A stretch of DNA of 64,000 nt, from positions 7,202,501-7,266,500 of the forward strand of contig OW285190.1 in the NCBI GenBank assembly GCA_935421135.1, in the 5' to 3' direction. The DNA is from Bugulina stolonifera (lineage: Eukaryota > Bryozoa > Gymnolaemata > Cheilostomatida > Bugulidae). Under the pieces are notes generated by a model. That model saw only the letters and a program-made list of their open reading frames with translations. It had not been told where the DNA came from and searched no databases. The position numbers were made by a program, and so were the translations under genes. Positions 52,380-64,000 of the stretch are shown one piece after another; position 1 is the first letter of the stretch, and every line of letters begins with the position of its first letter.

Positions 52380-53377
52380 TGTTTTTGAGTATAGTTACAT
52401 GTACATACGTACATGTAAATACGAGTGCCGATAGGACACTGGTATGGGAAAGGCTTGGTAGGTGGTAGAGGCCGACCAAGTAACCTTCTGCTCATTACAT
52501 AAAGAGTGAACAGTTATTAGGTGCTCTTATTATTGTATATCTGACGTAGACCGATGCCGAGACTCATTGAAGAGCTCAGGACCAACGTAGGTCTTGTAGA
52601 CTTTATACTCCAGAGAAGTGCAATGAAAGATCTTAAGCCCGACGCTAGATTCATATAGAATCCGAGATTGACCTAAGTCGTAGAAGTGGTGTAGAGATAT
52701 GCTTAAACAAGGATGGAGATGAACTCGAGCCGTATGGATCTATGGATCCACCGGTGGAGTTACCCGCCTACAAGAGAAAGCCTCTATAAGTTTGAGTTAG
52801 GAGATGTTGCTTTATTAGAGCGCTATCAACAACTGATTTCATACAGAAAATGTGCTGTCTTATATATTAGTTCTACTTCCGGCCAAAAGAGGCCGATAAG
52901 GTATCGGGTCCGGAACTGATGCAACAATATGGATGGTTCCGCCCGACTTCGGCCACAAAAAGGGTCGGCCTTGGCACAAAAAGTGCTTACAATAATCCAA
53001 AACATAAAGTATATAAGTATGAGCCTATTTCAAGATATAGGCCTTGAAAAGTACATGGTAAACGACTCTATTTAATATAATCAGGCAGGAGAAGATATTT
53101 GCTAACAATATGTAGGAAAAACCAAGTTGTAATTCCAATAGTCTGATTGACAGGTAATAGTAAAGCACACAATAGCAGTTGATTAGATAATTATATAAGT
53201 GGTATAAGCATGCATGAATATAATTGTATAAGATAAGACACATGCATGAATGGATATGAATAACATGGATAATATGGATAATATGGATAAGTATGTAATG
53301 TTCAATAGTGTCAGTGTACAATGTCAATGTTGTGTGGTTGGCCCACGGAGGCCATTGCCACAGAGGCTGTTTCACCA
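52380..53377. mobile_element. ~1-kb repeat element, related to 61406-62383
   Basis: This is the near-identical reverse complement of the insertion in receptor copy B. It begins TGTTTTTGAGTATAG and ends GCTGTTTCACCA, and contains GC-rich CGGCC/GGGTCGG words that stand out from the background. It lies just upstream of receptor copy A, beyond the duplicated segment. No clear target duplication or coding content. Confidence 0.7.
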
Positions 53378-54599
53378 CAATATTCGGCTGGGTGATTGGG
53401 TACCAAGTTTCAAAGTAGAAACCGAAAACCTTTGGCAGGCTTTGGACTCATGACTACTGCCTTATGTACATTGTAAATGCATATTATTTACTTGACAAAT
53501 AACTAGAAAATAGTTTGGGCTATCTAACGTAAACATTAAAATACATGATAATCTATAAACAGTTCTATAATTCATGTCAAATTTAGGATAATATGATTTT
53601 GCCATGGTATGATTGTTATAAAAAAGTATACAGCTTAAATATACTTTTGTAATATTACGGTCGAGCGCTGTTTATGCAGGCAGATAATAAATATAAATAG
53701 AAATACTTTTACACTTAGTTTGGTTGAAAATACAGTGGAATTTACTTAATTCAACTTTGGATGACTCAAAAATTGGTTAGTTCAAACTGTTAGCCTTGGT
53801 CACTGCTGAGCACTATATAAATGGCTTCAAATAATTCAAACTTACCATCTGTAATTCAAACTTTATGTGGCTTAGGCTCACATAATCAACGATAATACTA
53901 TCACAGCCAGCTAATAATTGTTGATAGTAGTTAGTAGTTATTAGTAGTTTCTGCTCAAACGAAGCTGGAAAAACCCACTAATTGCTTTGCTGTTCCTTAG
54001 CTACAATGTAAATGCGTTTTTATACTGATGTCCTGTATATGTGATGCATCTCATTATATAAAATGAAGGATCACATAATTCAAACTCGACGTAATTCAAA
54101 CGAATTGTGGTGATCCATTGGAGTTTGAATTAAGCAAGTTCCACTGTATAATATCTTCGTTAATGATGAAAAGTTCTGCATAATAGTAATCACCCAATTA
54201 AAATAGAAATTCATATAGGGTGAAATGAAGCTGAGCCATGCCTTTTTATAGCATTGCATTGCTTTCTTCAGGAAATATACATGTATTTATGAGTAACCAC
54301 AGATCTAGTTTAACGACTGTGTAAACGACCAATCCTTAGACTAGTGTTTGAACTTAAAGCTCTACAGCACCTAATCACCTACCAATTTGGACAAATGCAC
54401 TAACCACAACAGTTTTGAAGTCAAGCTGGCATAGCTGATGCAGAGAGAAAACATTTTTGATAATAAATGTGGACTATCACTGTATTTCACACACATGCAG
54501 TAGTAAGAATAGAGCATGGTTTTGTGTGACATACAACACGCAGCAGGTGTCTCCAGGTGTTTGTAGCATTCCATGTCTATTTACTATTGTTATTATATG
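53378..54599. other. Region between the two duplicated segments
   Basis: AT-rich sequence with no recognised gene on either strand. Around 53740-54150 several AATTCAAACTT-type words recur (for example TAATTCAAAC), suggesting an old degenerate repeat. Confidence 0.35.
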
Positions 54600-55149
54600 G
54601 AAAGATTTGGAAATCATTAACCTTTTTATTATCCATATTTAAACGAAAGACCCAGTATAATATTACATTTATTCATTAGGTCGTTACTGCTTAGACCCAA
54701 GTTGATCAAGTTCATAAAATTTCTTGATGTCAGAATCTTCATTTCTGAAAATTATAATAATAAAATTTTACTGAACACATTATTTAAAATATTGTTGTCG
54801 ATGCTAAAATAATTATACTGGTAAGTCTGGTCTCTAAAGACTCTTCATTATGAGAAGCCATTGATTATATTTCTAAGAAAGAAATCTCATAGAAATGGAT
54901 GGAACTTCTTGCTTTCTGCAGATTATCTGTTGGTCCAACAATGATAGTATTGTAGTAACTTGGCATACAATAGGCGTATTTGGAAACTGTACTGGTTCAT
55001 ATAGCACTGGTCTAACTCTCCGAATACAACTTGAGCGTTCAGGCGTGACTAATGCTTGACTTGAAGGGGCTTCCCCTTGTTTACAGCAATAAATTATTAC
55101 CAGGCACGCCTAACCTTGCGTTATAGCTAGAGCTATATTATTGAATAAA

Positions 55150-55897
55150 ATATTGTAATGGTTTTTGGTTTCTGGTATGGTCGTCCTAAGACGACTCCCG
55201 ACCCAAAATGAAGTGCCTATGAGTGGTGCTAGGCCTTCTCATTACATGAAAGATTGATCGGAGTCAGTAGTCAAAGAACTACCAAAGACGACCCATGTGA
55301 TCCCGAGTTATGCTTGTTTACTATACTGAGAAAGAGAGTGATTCGACATAGTAGGCAGTTCGTGTTGCAAGGTCGAGGACCTTAACAACTAGAATGACCT
55401 ATTTACGAAGTGAAAGTCTCTGTATATAAGTATAGATGTGTCTTTATTGAGATCCAAGCAAGAACTGAGACAACAAACGTAAAAACAATGCCCTTTATAA
55501 TTATAGTAATAGAACTTTCGGAGGAAGTTCCGGTAAAAAGGCCAACGTAGTGTCGGGAAAAGACGACGTAGGGTCGTCCGGAAAGTGCGCAACAATATGG
55601 CGGCCGGAAGCCCGACGCCCGACCCAAAATGGGTCGGGTTATTACAAAAGATGCTTAAAATCATCCAAATCATATACAAAATGAACATCAGGTAGTTCTG
55701 AGAGGTCGGGCCTCTTTACATGGGTATAAAAACAATACATTGTCTTAATAAGGCTATATACAGGTAGGTCACTATCAAATATATGATTGGATATGTAATA
55801 CAAGGCAAGTATGAGTAGTCATAGCTGTATGAGTGTTTGTAATGTCTGGACGAGTCTGTTCGGGGATGGAGCCGGATCTTCCCAACCATTACAATAT
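55150..55897. mobile_element. 748-bp element with 14-bp terminal inverted repeats
   Basis: It starts ATATTGTAATGGTT and ends AACCATTACAATAT, perfect inverted repeats of 14 bp. The interior has GC-rich words (GGCGGCCGGAAGCCCGACG, GGGTCGGG) shared with the elements at 52380 and 61406. It is absent from the corresponding place in copy A. No product is recognised. Confidence 0.6.
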
Positions 55898-56493
55898 ATT
55901 GTTAATGCCGCAGATTGCTATTTATAAAGCTTCACGGTGCAATATCCGAATATGCCTATTGATGTAAGCTGAAAAGTAAACTGGATTAAAGTAAGTTATT
56001 GCCCCAAATTCAAATAGTGAATGCGTTTTAGGAAGGTATGCATTATACAATGTAATTCATTCCTAATGTAAACCATGTCTATTATTTAAATGTATATATA
56101 TTATTATTGTTTTGTGGTTATATTTGAATGCTGAATTGAATAAATAAACAACATGATTGTAAGTGCATGCACAGTGTGTTTTTCTAACAACTCAACTTTT
56201 TTTAATAGAAATGCAGCAAACGAGTTGGTATAAGACTTGGCTTACTGTAGATAGCTGTAGAATTTATGAAGCATTTTAGCCATCCTTTGATAATATTAGT
56301 ATTATTATTGGACTGCCAGCAAGACTTTGAAGTTAGATACACATACACCATGTAGTACCTGCAGTCATATTCTGTATACTTTCAGTTACAATGATTGCAG
56401 TGCACACAGTAATAGTTGAATACTAGTGTCTACACCATGGCTGCTGAAATTTATAGTCATAAAGTTTGTAGATAGAAAATCATAATAGTACTG

Positions 56494-58018
56494 TCACAGT
56501 TACAATAGTTACATGCGCATTGTTAGTATTAGTAAGGTATATACTGTTACAGTTACAACAATTACAGAGTTACTATTATAGTAAGATATATACTGTTACA
56601 GATACAATAGTTACAGAGTTACTATATAGTAAGATATATACTGTTACAGATACAATAATTACAGAGTTACTATATAGTAAGGTAACTGTTACAGTTACAA
56701 TAGTTACAGAGTTACTATATAGTAAGATATATACTGTTACAGATACAATAGTTACAGAGTTACTATATAGTAAGGTATATACTGTTACAGTTACAATAGT
56801 TACAGAGTTACTAGATAGTAAGGTATATACTGTTACATATACAATAGTTACAGAGTTACTAGATAGTAAGGTATATACTGTTACAGTTACAATAGTTACA
56901 GAGTTACTATATAGTAAGATATATACTGTTACAGATACAATAGTTACAGAGTTACTATATAGTAAGGTATATACTGTTACAGTTACAATAGTTACAGAGT
57001 TACTAGATAGTAAGGTATATACTGTTACATATACAATAGTTACAGAGTTACTAGATAGTAAGGTATATACTGTTACAGTTACAATAGTTACAGAGTTACT
57101 ATATAGTAAGATATAATATACTGTTACAGATACAATAATTACAGAGTTACTATATAGTAAGGTAACTGTTACAGTTACAATAGTTATATAGTTACTATAT
57201 AGTAAGGTATATACTGTTACAGTTACAGTAGTTACAGAGTTACTATATAGTAAGGTACATACTGTTACAGATACAATAGTTACAGAGTTACTATATAGTA
57301 AGGTATATACTGTTACAGTTACAATAGTTACAGAGTTACTATATAGTAAGGTATATACTGTTACATATGCAATAGTTACATAGTTACTATATAGTAAGGT
57401 ATATACTGTTACAGTTACAATAGTTACAGGGTTACTATATAGTAAGGTACATACTGTTACAGATACAATAGTTACAGAGTTACTATATAGTAAGGTATAT
57501 ACTGTTACAGATACAGTAGTTACAGAGTTATTATATAGTAAGGTATATACTGTTACAGTCACAATAGTTACAGGGTTACTAGATAGTAGGGTATATACTG
57601 TTACAGTTACACTAGTTACAGAGTTACTATATAGTAAGGTATATACTGTTACAGTCACAATAGTTACAGAGTTACTATATAGTAAGGTATATACTGTTAC
57701 AGGTACAATAGTTACAGAGTTACTAGATAGTAAGGTATATACTGCTACAGTTACAATAGTTACATAGTTACTAGATAGTAAGGTATATACTGTTACAGAT
57801 ACAATAGTTACAGAGTTACTATAATATAGTAAGGTATACATGTATATACTGTTACAGTTACAATAGTTGCAGAGTTACTATGTACTAAGGTATATACTGT
57901 TACAGTTATAATAGTTACAGAGTCACTAGATAGTAAGGTATATACTGTTACAGTTACAATAGTTACAGAGTTACTATATAGTAAGGTATATACTGTTACA
58001 GTTACAATAGTTACAGAG
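56494..58018. repeat. 48-bp minisatellite, copy B
   Basis: About 31 units of the same 48-bp repeat as at 38480-39475, with some units shortened (for example near 56682 and 57164). The array ends about 35 bp from the stop codon of receptor copy B. Long frames on both strands are artefacts of the period. Confidence 0.95.
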
Positions 58019-58053
58019 TATCACTGAGAAAGTCACATCATACTGTCTGAGTG

Positions 58054-61000
58054 TCAACCATTAAACTGAACCATCACTATGTAGTAGGTTATCATCCCAC
58101 TTAATATCTACAAATAAATAAACACAACAGCTGACGTTGAGGTAAGAATTCACTTTGGTTATATTGGTAGAACTGACATTGTACGAATCAAGAAGAGCAG
58201 AAAAATCGTAGTAAAATTATTTCCACAACTATAATTGTATAAATGGAAGTTTCCCAAGGAGAACACTCAATTGTCTGGTCTAGTCTGCTGCACAGAACTG
58301 ACACTGTATAGGTATAATATAGTAAGTTAGGTCACCAATTGAGGACAGAAACAGACTTATCTAATTTGGAGCACAAGCGAGCATAAAATTGATATATTAT
58401 AGACCTTTGTCCAATTGCAAAATGCACATGGCTACTATTAGTTTTTCATTCTCTGTAGACATATTTTGGATGCAATTACTATCATTTGCCCACTTGTAGA
58501 ATAGTTAAAAGTCGTTGTGTACTACGGACTGAAGAATCTGAAATTAAACTCGCTTCGAGTATGTAGCTTCAATGATCCAATGTGATTCGACGATTTACTG
58601 TTTACATGTCATAGTATTATAATTAATTATAATTATAACTTGCCGTTAATCCAAGTGTTTTGTTAACATTGATGATTCCTGCCATGGTGAAACTTTCAAG
58701 TTTTTTGGTTTTGCTGATGAATAGTTCAATCTGAAATGGAATGAATGTTCTTACTATCTACATCAAAACTAAATTTGTGATTATCACACGACTCATTACA
58801 TTACTCTCACACCATATCATAAATTGCTTGTTAGAATTACAGCATTCGAAAGAGCTACAAATTCACTAACCCACAGAAGTAGCTTCAGGTAAATAATAAA
58901 TGAAGAAATAAATTATGAAGGTCAAAGTGTCTCCTAGAATAATTCATATGAAATTCTGAAGATTTCTTGTTTGGCTTTCTTCTAACATTCTGTATTAATA
59001 AACGATAATAGTCATTGGCTTTATGTCTGAAGTGGTTTTGAAGAGCCAACACAAATAGTTTAAATGTCACTGTTTGCATACAATCATACCTGATGACTCT
59101 GAGTGGTCGTAACCTCAGTACCATCATCCATAAGGTTTAGTAGATCATCATATAGTTCTCCTGACTAAATAAACCTTATTAGTTAATATGAAGTTTAAAG
59201 GAAATATATTAAGCAGTGTGCTGAATTTCCCAAACAATTGAAGATGCTCTTTTTTTGGAAATAATTTTATTAATAATGAATGCACCATACAGAGTGTATA
59301 TACAGCTCAGTCCAACTGCCAAACCAAAGTTTACCATAATGGGCGAAGTACAGTAATATGAAACTGCTATATTGTTACATACATGGGGGGGGGGGGGGGG
59401 GGAGGGGGGAGAGGCTAGCGCTCTGATATAACGATTACTAACCATCTAGCTAGTTTATCACGCGTCCTGCTTACATGTACAGGATTGCAGCAACGCTAGC
59501 GAGGCCACCTGGTTTCATGTTGTACAAGCGAGGCTACACGAACCAGGACCGGCAGGTCTTAGTATCTGTGCAGCACAGTCCCTTTTGACTCCCAAGTTAG
59601 GCTACTGCTCCTCAGGTAGGTAGTAAGTGTGAGGACTCGTAATAAGCAATACTCCAGATAAAGATAGTTAGTTAATGTCTTGCAGTTATTAAGAGAGTCT
59701 GCATGTTGTAGTGAGTTGAGAACACCACAATTGTTAGTGACTCTTGAGTAGTGGACCCACTAAATCTGTATATACAATGTAGGTTAAGCAAGAATCTCAG
59801 AATCTTTCTTAGAAAAACAATTAAATAAAGAGTTTGATATTGGTTTTGTTATATGGGAATGCTCATTCTTGCTCATCAACTGAATATTCTAAACGCTGTT
59901 TTAAAGTGCTTTGAACCTAACATAATGTGGCTGGAAGAATTTTAAAGCTGTTGAAGTTGAGGATACATGAAGATATGCACGGAGTATAGGCCTAATTGAA
60001 TAGTCTGTGACAGACATTAACCTAAAATTGCAAATGCTTTGTACCCACCTCATTTGTTCCCCTTCTAATGGTGTTAATTGCTAGATATATTCTTACCATG
60101 GTTTCAACTCTCTGTGAGAAGACAATGAATAGACTGACCACAATAGCTCCCAAGACAATCCATAAGGATCTTGATAGAGCTGCTTCTAAGGAATCACCTG
60201 TCCTAACCATTCCTGTTGACAGTGCATAGAGCTTAATCAGCATGGCTGCGACGAGGTTTAGAATCATATTAGCAAGATATACTCGAAAAAGTTTATCAGC
60301 TTCTTGTACCAGATAGCAGAGTCGTAAATGTAAAGTTCTGTACATGTTGATATTCTTAACACTCTGCTCTACTGACTCATTGACTGCCATCTGAAAGTGT
60401 TGGTTGAAGTCAGACATTATTGTCCATAAAGTGTAACATGTACTTAGGAAGAATGCAGATGGAAATGACCATTGTATAGACATCAGAATATTCAAGCTCC
60501 AAGACAGACCTTTTATGGTGATAACTGTCATGCTGGGAATGCTCTGGTTCGATAAAATTTTAAATCTAAACAGTTGGTTGACATCGTGATTGGCTGATAC
60601 TGTTATAAGTTTGATACACATGATTACTAAAGTCACAATGGATGCCATTACAGTAATGGTAACCTGCACCACTCTTTCCTTCAGAGGTTTTCCTCTTATA
60701 CCTCTTTCATCCATTTCATTTGTAATATGTTGCACTCTTTCATAGAGTTGAAATATTCCTTTCCTCTTATGACAGATATAGAAAAAGATCCAACAGTTTA
60801 TCATATGAGTACAGTACCAGTATAGTACCTCAAAGGCATCAAGAATTCGTAGCATGGCAGTATGGTCTGCAGGCCACCAATAAACAAGATATACCAAACC
60901 TGTTGAAAAAAAGAGATTTGCCATTAAGTAAAACCAACATATATTTTGATAAGGTTAGTAGGGAAGTTCATAAGCAAGTTTTGAGAGCAAATGGCACAGA

Positions 61001-62993
61001 ACCAACCCAATTATCAGTTAAAATGTTCTTTTGTTTTTTAAGTGGCACCATATTTATGTGTTTGCTACTCAAAATGATTCTGTGACTGTAAACACTGCTT
61101 GCAGTGGGTTTCTATGGTTACAACTCAGAAGTCAATTAACCTTAGCCTGTTTCGGTAGCTCAGCCAGTGTGTAGTCTCAGTACATCAGCTGAATATCAAC
61201 TCATTGGATGGTTAGGGTCTAACGATTAATACCAGCTGCATCATAGTTCAAACAACTGAATTGCTGTGGTGGTTATTAGATATGCATTGGGTAATGCCGA
61301 AATTATAAAAATGTAATTTTAACATACTTGACTGGCCAATAGCAACGCCAGTTTTATTGTTTCATTAAGTTTTCTTTTTGAACATAATCTCTCCGATACA
61401 ATATTTTGGTGAAACAGCTTGCCTGGACATAGACTGAGTTCTTACGCTTTATGTATATTGACATTGTACACTGATATTATTATGCACGTACACACTTATC
61501 CATATTATCCATATTCATTCATGCATGTGTCTTATCTTATACAATTATATTCATGCATGCTTATACCACATATATATATATAATCAACTGCTATTGTGTG
61601 CTTTACTATTATTATCTGTCAATCAGACTAGTGGAATTACAACTTGGTTTTTCCCACATATTGTTAGCAATTATCTTCTCTTGTCTGATTATATTAAATA
61701 GAGTCTTTTACCACGTACTTTTCAAGGCCAATATCTTGGAATAGGCTCATACTTACATACTTTATGTTTCGGATTATTGTAAGCACTTTTTGTGCCAAGG
61801 CCGACCCTTTTTGTGGGCGACGTCGGGCGGAACCATCCATGTTGTTGCATCAGTTCCGGACCCGATACCTTATTGGCCTCTTTTTGCCGGAAGTAGAACT
61901 AGTATATGACAGCACATTTTCTGTATGAAATCAGTTGTTGATAGCGCTCTAATAAAGCAACATCTCCTAACTCAAACCTATAGAGGCCTTCTCTTGTAGG
62001 CGGGTAACTCCACCGGCGGATCCATAGATCCATACGGCTCGAGTTCATCCCCATCCTTGTTTAAGCCTATCTCTACACCACTTCTACGACTTAGGTCGAT
62101 CTCGGATTCTATATGAATCTAGCGTCAGGCTTAAGATCCTAGAATACCAGATCTTTCATTGCACTCCTCTGGAGCATAAAGTCTACAAGACCTACGTTGG
62201 TCCTGAGCTCTTCAATGAGTCTCAGCATCGGCCTACGTCAGATATACAATAATAAGAGCACCTAATAACTGTTCACTCTTTATGTAATGAGCAGAAGGTT
62301 ACTTGGTCGGTCTCTACCACCTACCAAGCCCTTCCCATACCAGTGTCCTATCGGCACTCGTATGTAACTATACTCAAAAACATTACAATATTCTACTAAC
62401 TAGCAAAAAAAGTAAAAGGAAAGAGGAATCACTCCGGCCAAAAACTGTTCATCCTCCACCGGCAAACGTGGTTCGGAGTAAGTAAGGAGTTGTGCCACCT
62501 TGTGTACAAATCTTTTATTACTATTGGTGTTCCTCATACCAATAAGAAGTACTTCTTTTACAATAGCATGGCATAAACTTTCTATTTATATTAACGATGC
62601 ATTAGTACAGCATGCTAAGTATTACAATCGTTAAACTAAAATGTCAGTAGAACAGCTATCCAAAATCTCAGTAGGCAAATGACTGGGAAGTGGATCACGG
62701 AACGTCGAGACCGCCAAATTGGGCCTATTTGGTAGGACAGGGTATTATCATAGAGTGAACCCTTTTTTATTTTACCATCTTTGTAACTGCATGTAGTACA
62801 TGTAAGTCTACTAACCTGTAATGAACTGTAGAACTGAGAGAATACAACATATCAGATGATAGATCTTAGACATCACTGTTAGAGCTCTCTTCTCATGTCT
62901 ACCAGAATACAATCCAACTAAAACCATCAGAACCCTCAAAGGGTAGCTATTGCTATGTCTTCCTTCACCAGCTGAAAACACAGCCTTCGCCAT
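58054..62993 (-). CDS. Gustatory receptor-like 7TM protein, copy B (five exons)
   Basis: Minus-strand exons: 62993-62816 (start MAKAVF), 60899-60049, 59164-59090, 58730-58644 and 58107-58054; about 414 residues, all phases consistent. Same seven-segment layout as copy A and the same C-terminus (FTMAGIINVNKTLGLT, then TYYIVMVQFNG, stop). About nine in ten exon-2 residues match copy A by eye; exon 3 is less conserved (ELYDDLLNLMDDGTEVTTTQ against PFDDLLNLMDDDIQLTVTQ). The exon 2/3 junction has moved: donor GAG|GTGGGT and acceptor TTTAG|TCAGG replace copy A's ACAA|GTAAGA and GGCAG|CAGAA, changing the phase but keeping the frame. Intron 4 starts GC (GCAAGT) where copy A has GTAAGT. Intron 1 contains a 0.98-kb insertion. 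Likely functional, since nothing breaks the frame. Confidence 0.85.
59384..59412. repeat. Poly(G) tract in intron 2 of receptor copy B
   Basis: About 18 consecutive G, then GGAGGGGGGAGAGG. The matching place in copy A (about 48238) has a shorter G run. Confidence 0.9.
61406..62383. mobile_element. ~0.98-kb insertion in intron 1 of receptor copy B
   Basis: Flanked by TACAATATT at 61397-61405 and 62384-62392; copy A shows one uninterrupted CAATACAAGATTCTACTAAC there (about 51147). The sequence is the reverse complement of 52380-53377. No coding content or long TIRs. The 9-bp duplication equals that of the 6.1-kb composite, though the sequences differ. Confidence 0.8.
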
Positions 62994-63417
62994 CTTGGTT
63001 TTAAGTATGCAACTGACATCAATCCTTTCTCAGTCTAAGAATGTTGTGGTGATAATAATTTCATATTGATTATGGATCCACTGTGAGCTATATTGTATGT
63101 TTAATTAAATAATATGGTTATTTGACTCTCAGTTGTTTAGATTCAAGTTGGTTAAATTCTAAGAACTTCATTTTTCTAGGTTTCATGACAGTGATTGCTG
63201 TTTTAGCATTACTACATTATTATATCATGATATACATGAATAGTGATGACCAGCTAGGTAGCTCGGGCACAACTGATCAAAACATACACCAAGTATTTGG
63301 CCAAATATTAGTGAGGATGTGTTTTATGATAAATGGCAAGTAATATACCCTGTTGATTCTCGCATGCTGTGATTTTATTTACTGTTGTTTTGTATTTTGT
63401 AATTTTTTTTCATGTAT

Positions 63418-63606
63418 TTAGCTATTCTCTTTATCAGCTCTCAGAAATTGAAGCTGATACAAGCTAGCGGGTCTTATTTGGTAATATGAGCAACAGGAGC
63501 TGGGCATTGAGTGGAAGAGTTCAACTTCCAAGCCATAGTGTGTCAGATTTGAACCTCTGGCCCTAAGGTCTAAAATCTGCAAGCTAACCACTACACAATC
63601 TTGCAC
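63418..63606 (-). mobile_element. tRNA-derived SINE
   Basis: Read on the minus strand from 63606: A-box-like TTGTGTAGTGGTTAGCTTGC and B-box-like GAGGTTCAAATCTG, then a short body to about 63418. The head differs from the SINEs at 31540 and 36035, so this is a second SINE lineage. Confidence 0.6.
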
Positions 63607-64000
63607 TGAAGCCTTGAGTACTACTCATGAGCATCAACAGCATGCTGTTGACTTCCTCTATAGGCAAACGCTGTACTATATTATACATGTTATACAGCGG
63701 TTAAATTTGATTGCTTCAAATATAATATAAGCAACTACAATGTATGTGCCGATGTGACCTGCTAAATATATGTCACGTATAAATATAAACGTTTAGACGA
63801 TAAACTGTTGCTGCTTCAATCAACGCCACTGAAAATTGATTACTTTACAATGAAATACACACTTACATAAAAGTAAGATGTTTATAACAAATTTAAGAAC
63901 TTTGTTATTAATAATAGCCTCAAAAAATTGTGATATTGGAGTGCAGGGCAAAGAAGTTGAAAATGACTAATAAAACATTAATTAAACTGCTATTAGCCCA
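63607..64000. other. Right edge, nothing recognised
   Basis: AT-rich sequence without a supported exon or repeat. Confidence 0.4.

Larger units (their letters stand above)
54600..63345. repeat. Segmental duplication, copy B
   Basis: The counterpart of 37493-52105, same orientation, holding the second gustatory receptor-like gene and its 48-bp minisatellite. It lacks the Penelope-like element, the 6.1-kb composite and the TTAA element of copy A, but has its own insertions at 55150-55897 and 61406-62383. Confidence 0.85.

Noticed and set aside
56520..57841. Open frames of 198 (+) and 421 (-) codons
   Set aside because: They are translations of the 48-bp minisatellite, whose period is a multiple of three; no start context, splice sites or non-repeat sequence. 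The same holds for 38485-38871.

Overview
The window is nuclear DNA of an animal: AT-rich, with multi-exon genes, GT-AG introns, minisatellites, tRNA-derived SINEs, LINE and Penelope retroelements and TIR transposons. Frequent TACATGTA and TAGGCCTA words, a DUF7869-type repeat gene and a gustatory-receptor-like family point to a marine invertebrate. I lean towards a non-bilaterian such as a sponge, but the sequence does not prove it. Nothing prokaryotic or organellar was seen.

Left part (2450-22805, + strand): a nine-exon gene for a DIPK2A-like secretory-pathway divergent kinase, about 465 residues. Exons 1-8 are compact (2450-5974), but the last exon lies 16.6 kb away at 22621-22805. That intron holds two decayed DUF7869-family genes on the opposite strand. 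The better one (19922 to 12651) carries a 5'-truncated LINE in one of its introns, and the LINE is split by a 781-bp TTAA-flanked element. The result is four nested layers: host gene, antisense repeat gene, LINE, small DNA element.

Middle part (27594-36380, + strand): a gene of at least 19 exons whose splice phases all agree, about 898 residues, product not recognised. Its introns contain three minisatellites, two tRNA-derived SINE pieces and a duplicated splice donor.

Right part (37.5-63.3 kb, - strand): a segmental duplication. Each copy holds one five-exon 7TM gene of the gustatory receptor/insect chemoreceptor superfamily (415 and about 414 residues). Both end in the TM7 signature TYYIVMVQF. 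A 48-bp minisatellite lies just past each stop codon. The two copies have since collected different insertions, so each serves as the empty-site control for the other. Copy A has a Penelope-like GIY-YIG element between 205-bp inverted repeats, a 6.1-kb composite of two long-TIR units with a 9-bp target duplication, and a second TTAA element. Copy B has a roughly 0.98-kb element with a 9-bp target duplication and a related 0.75-kb element.

All exon joins were made by eye from splice sites, phase and family motifs; no alignment or search was run.
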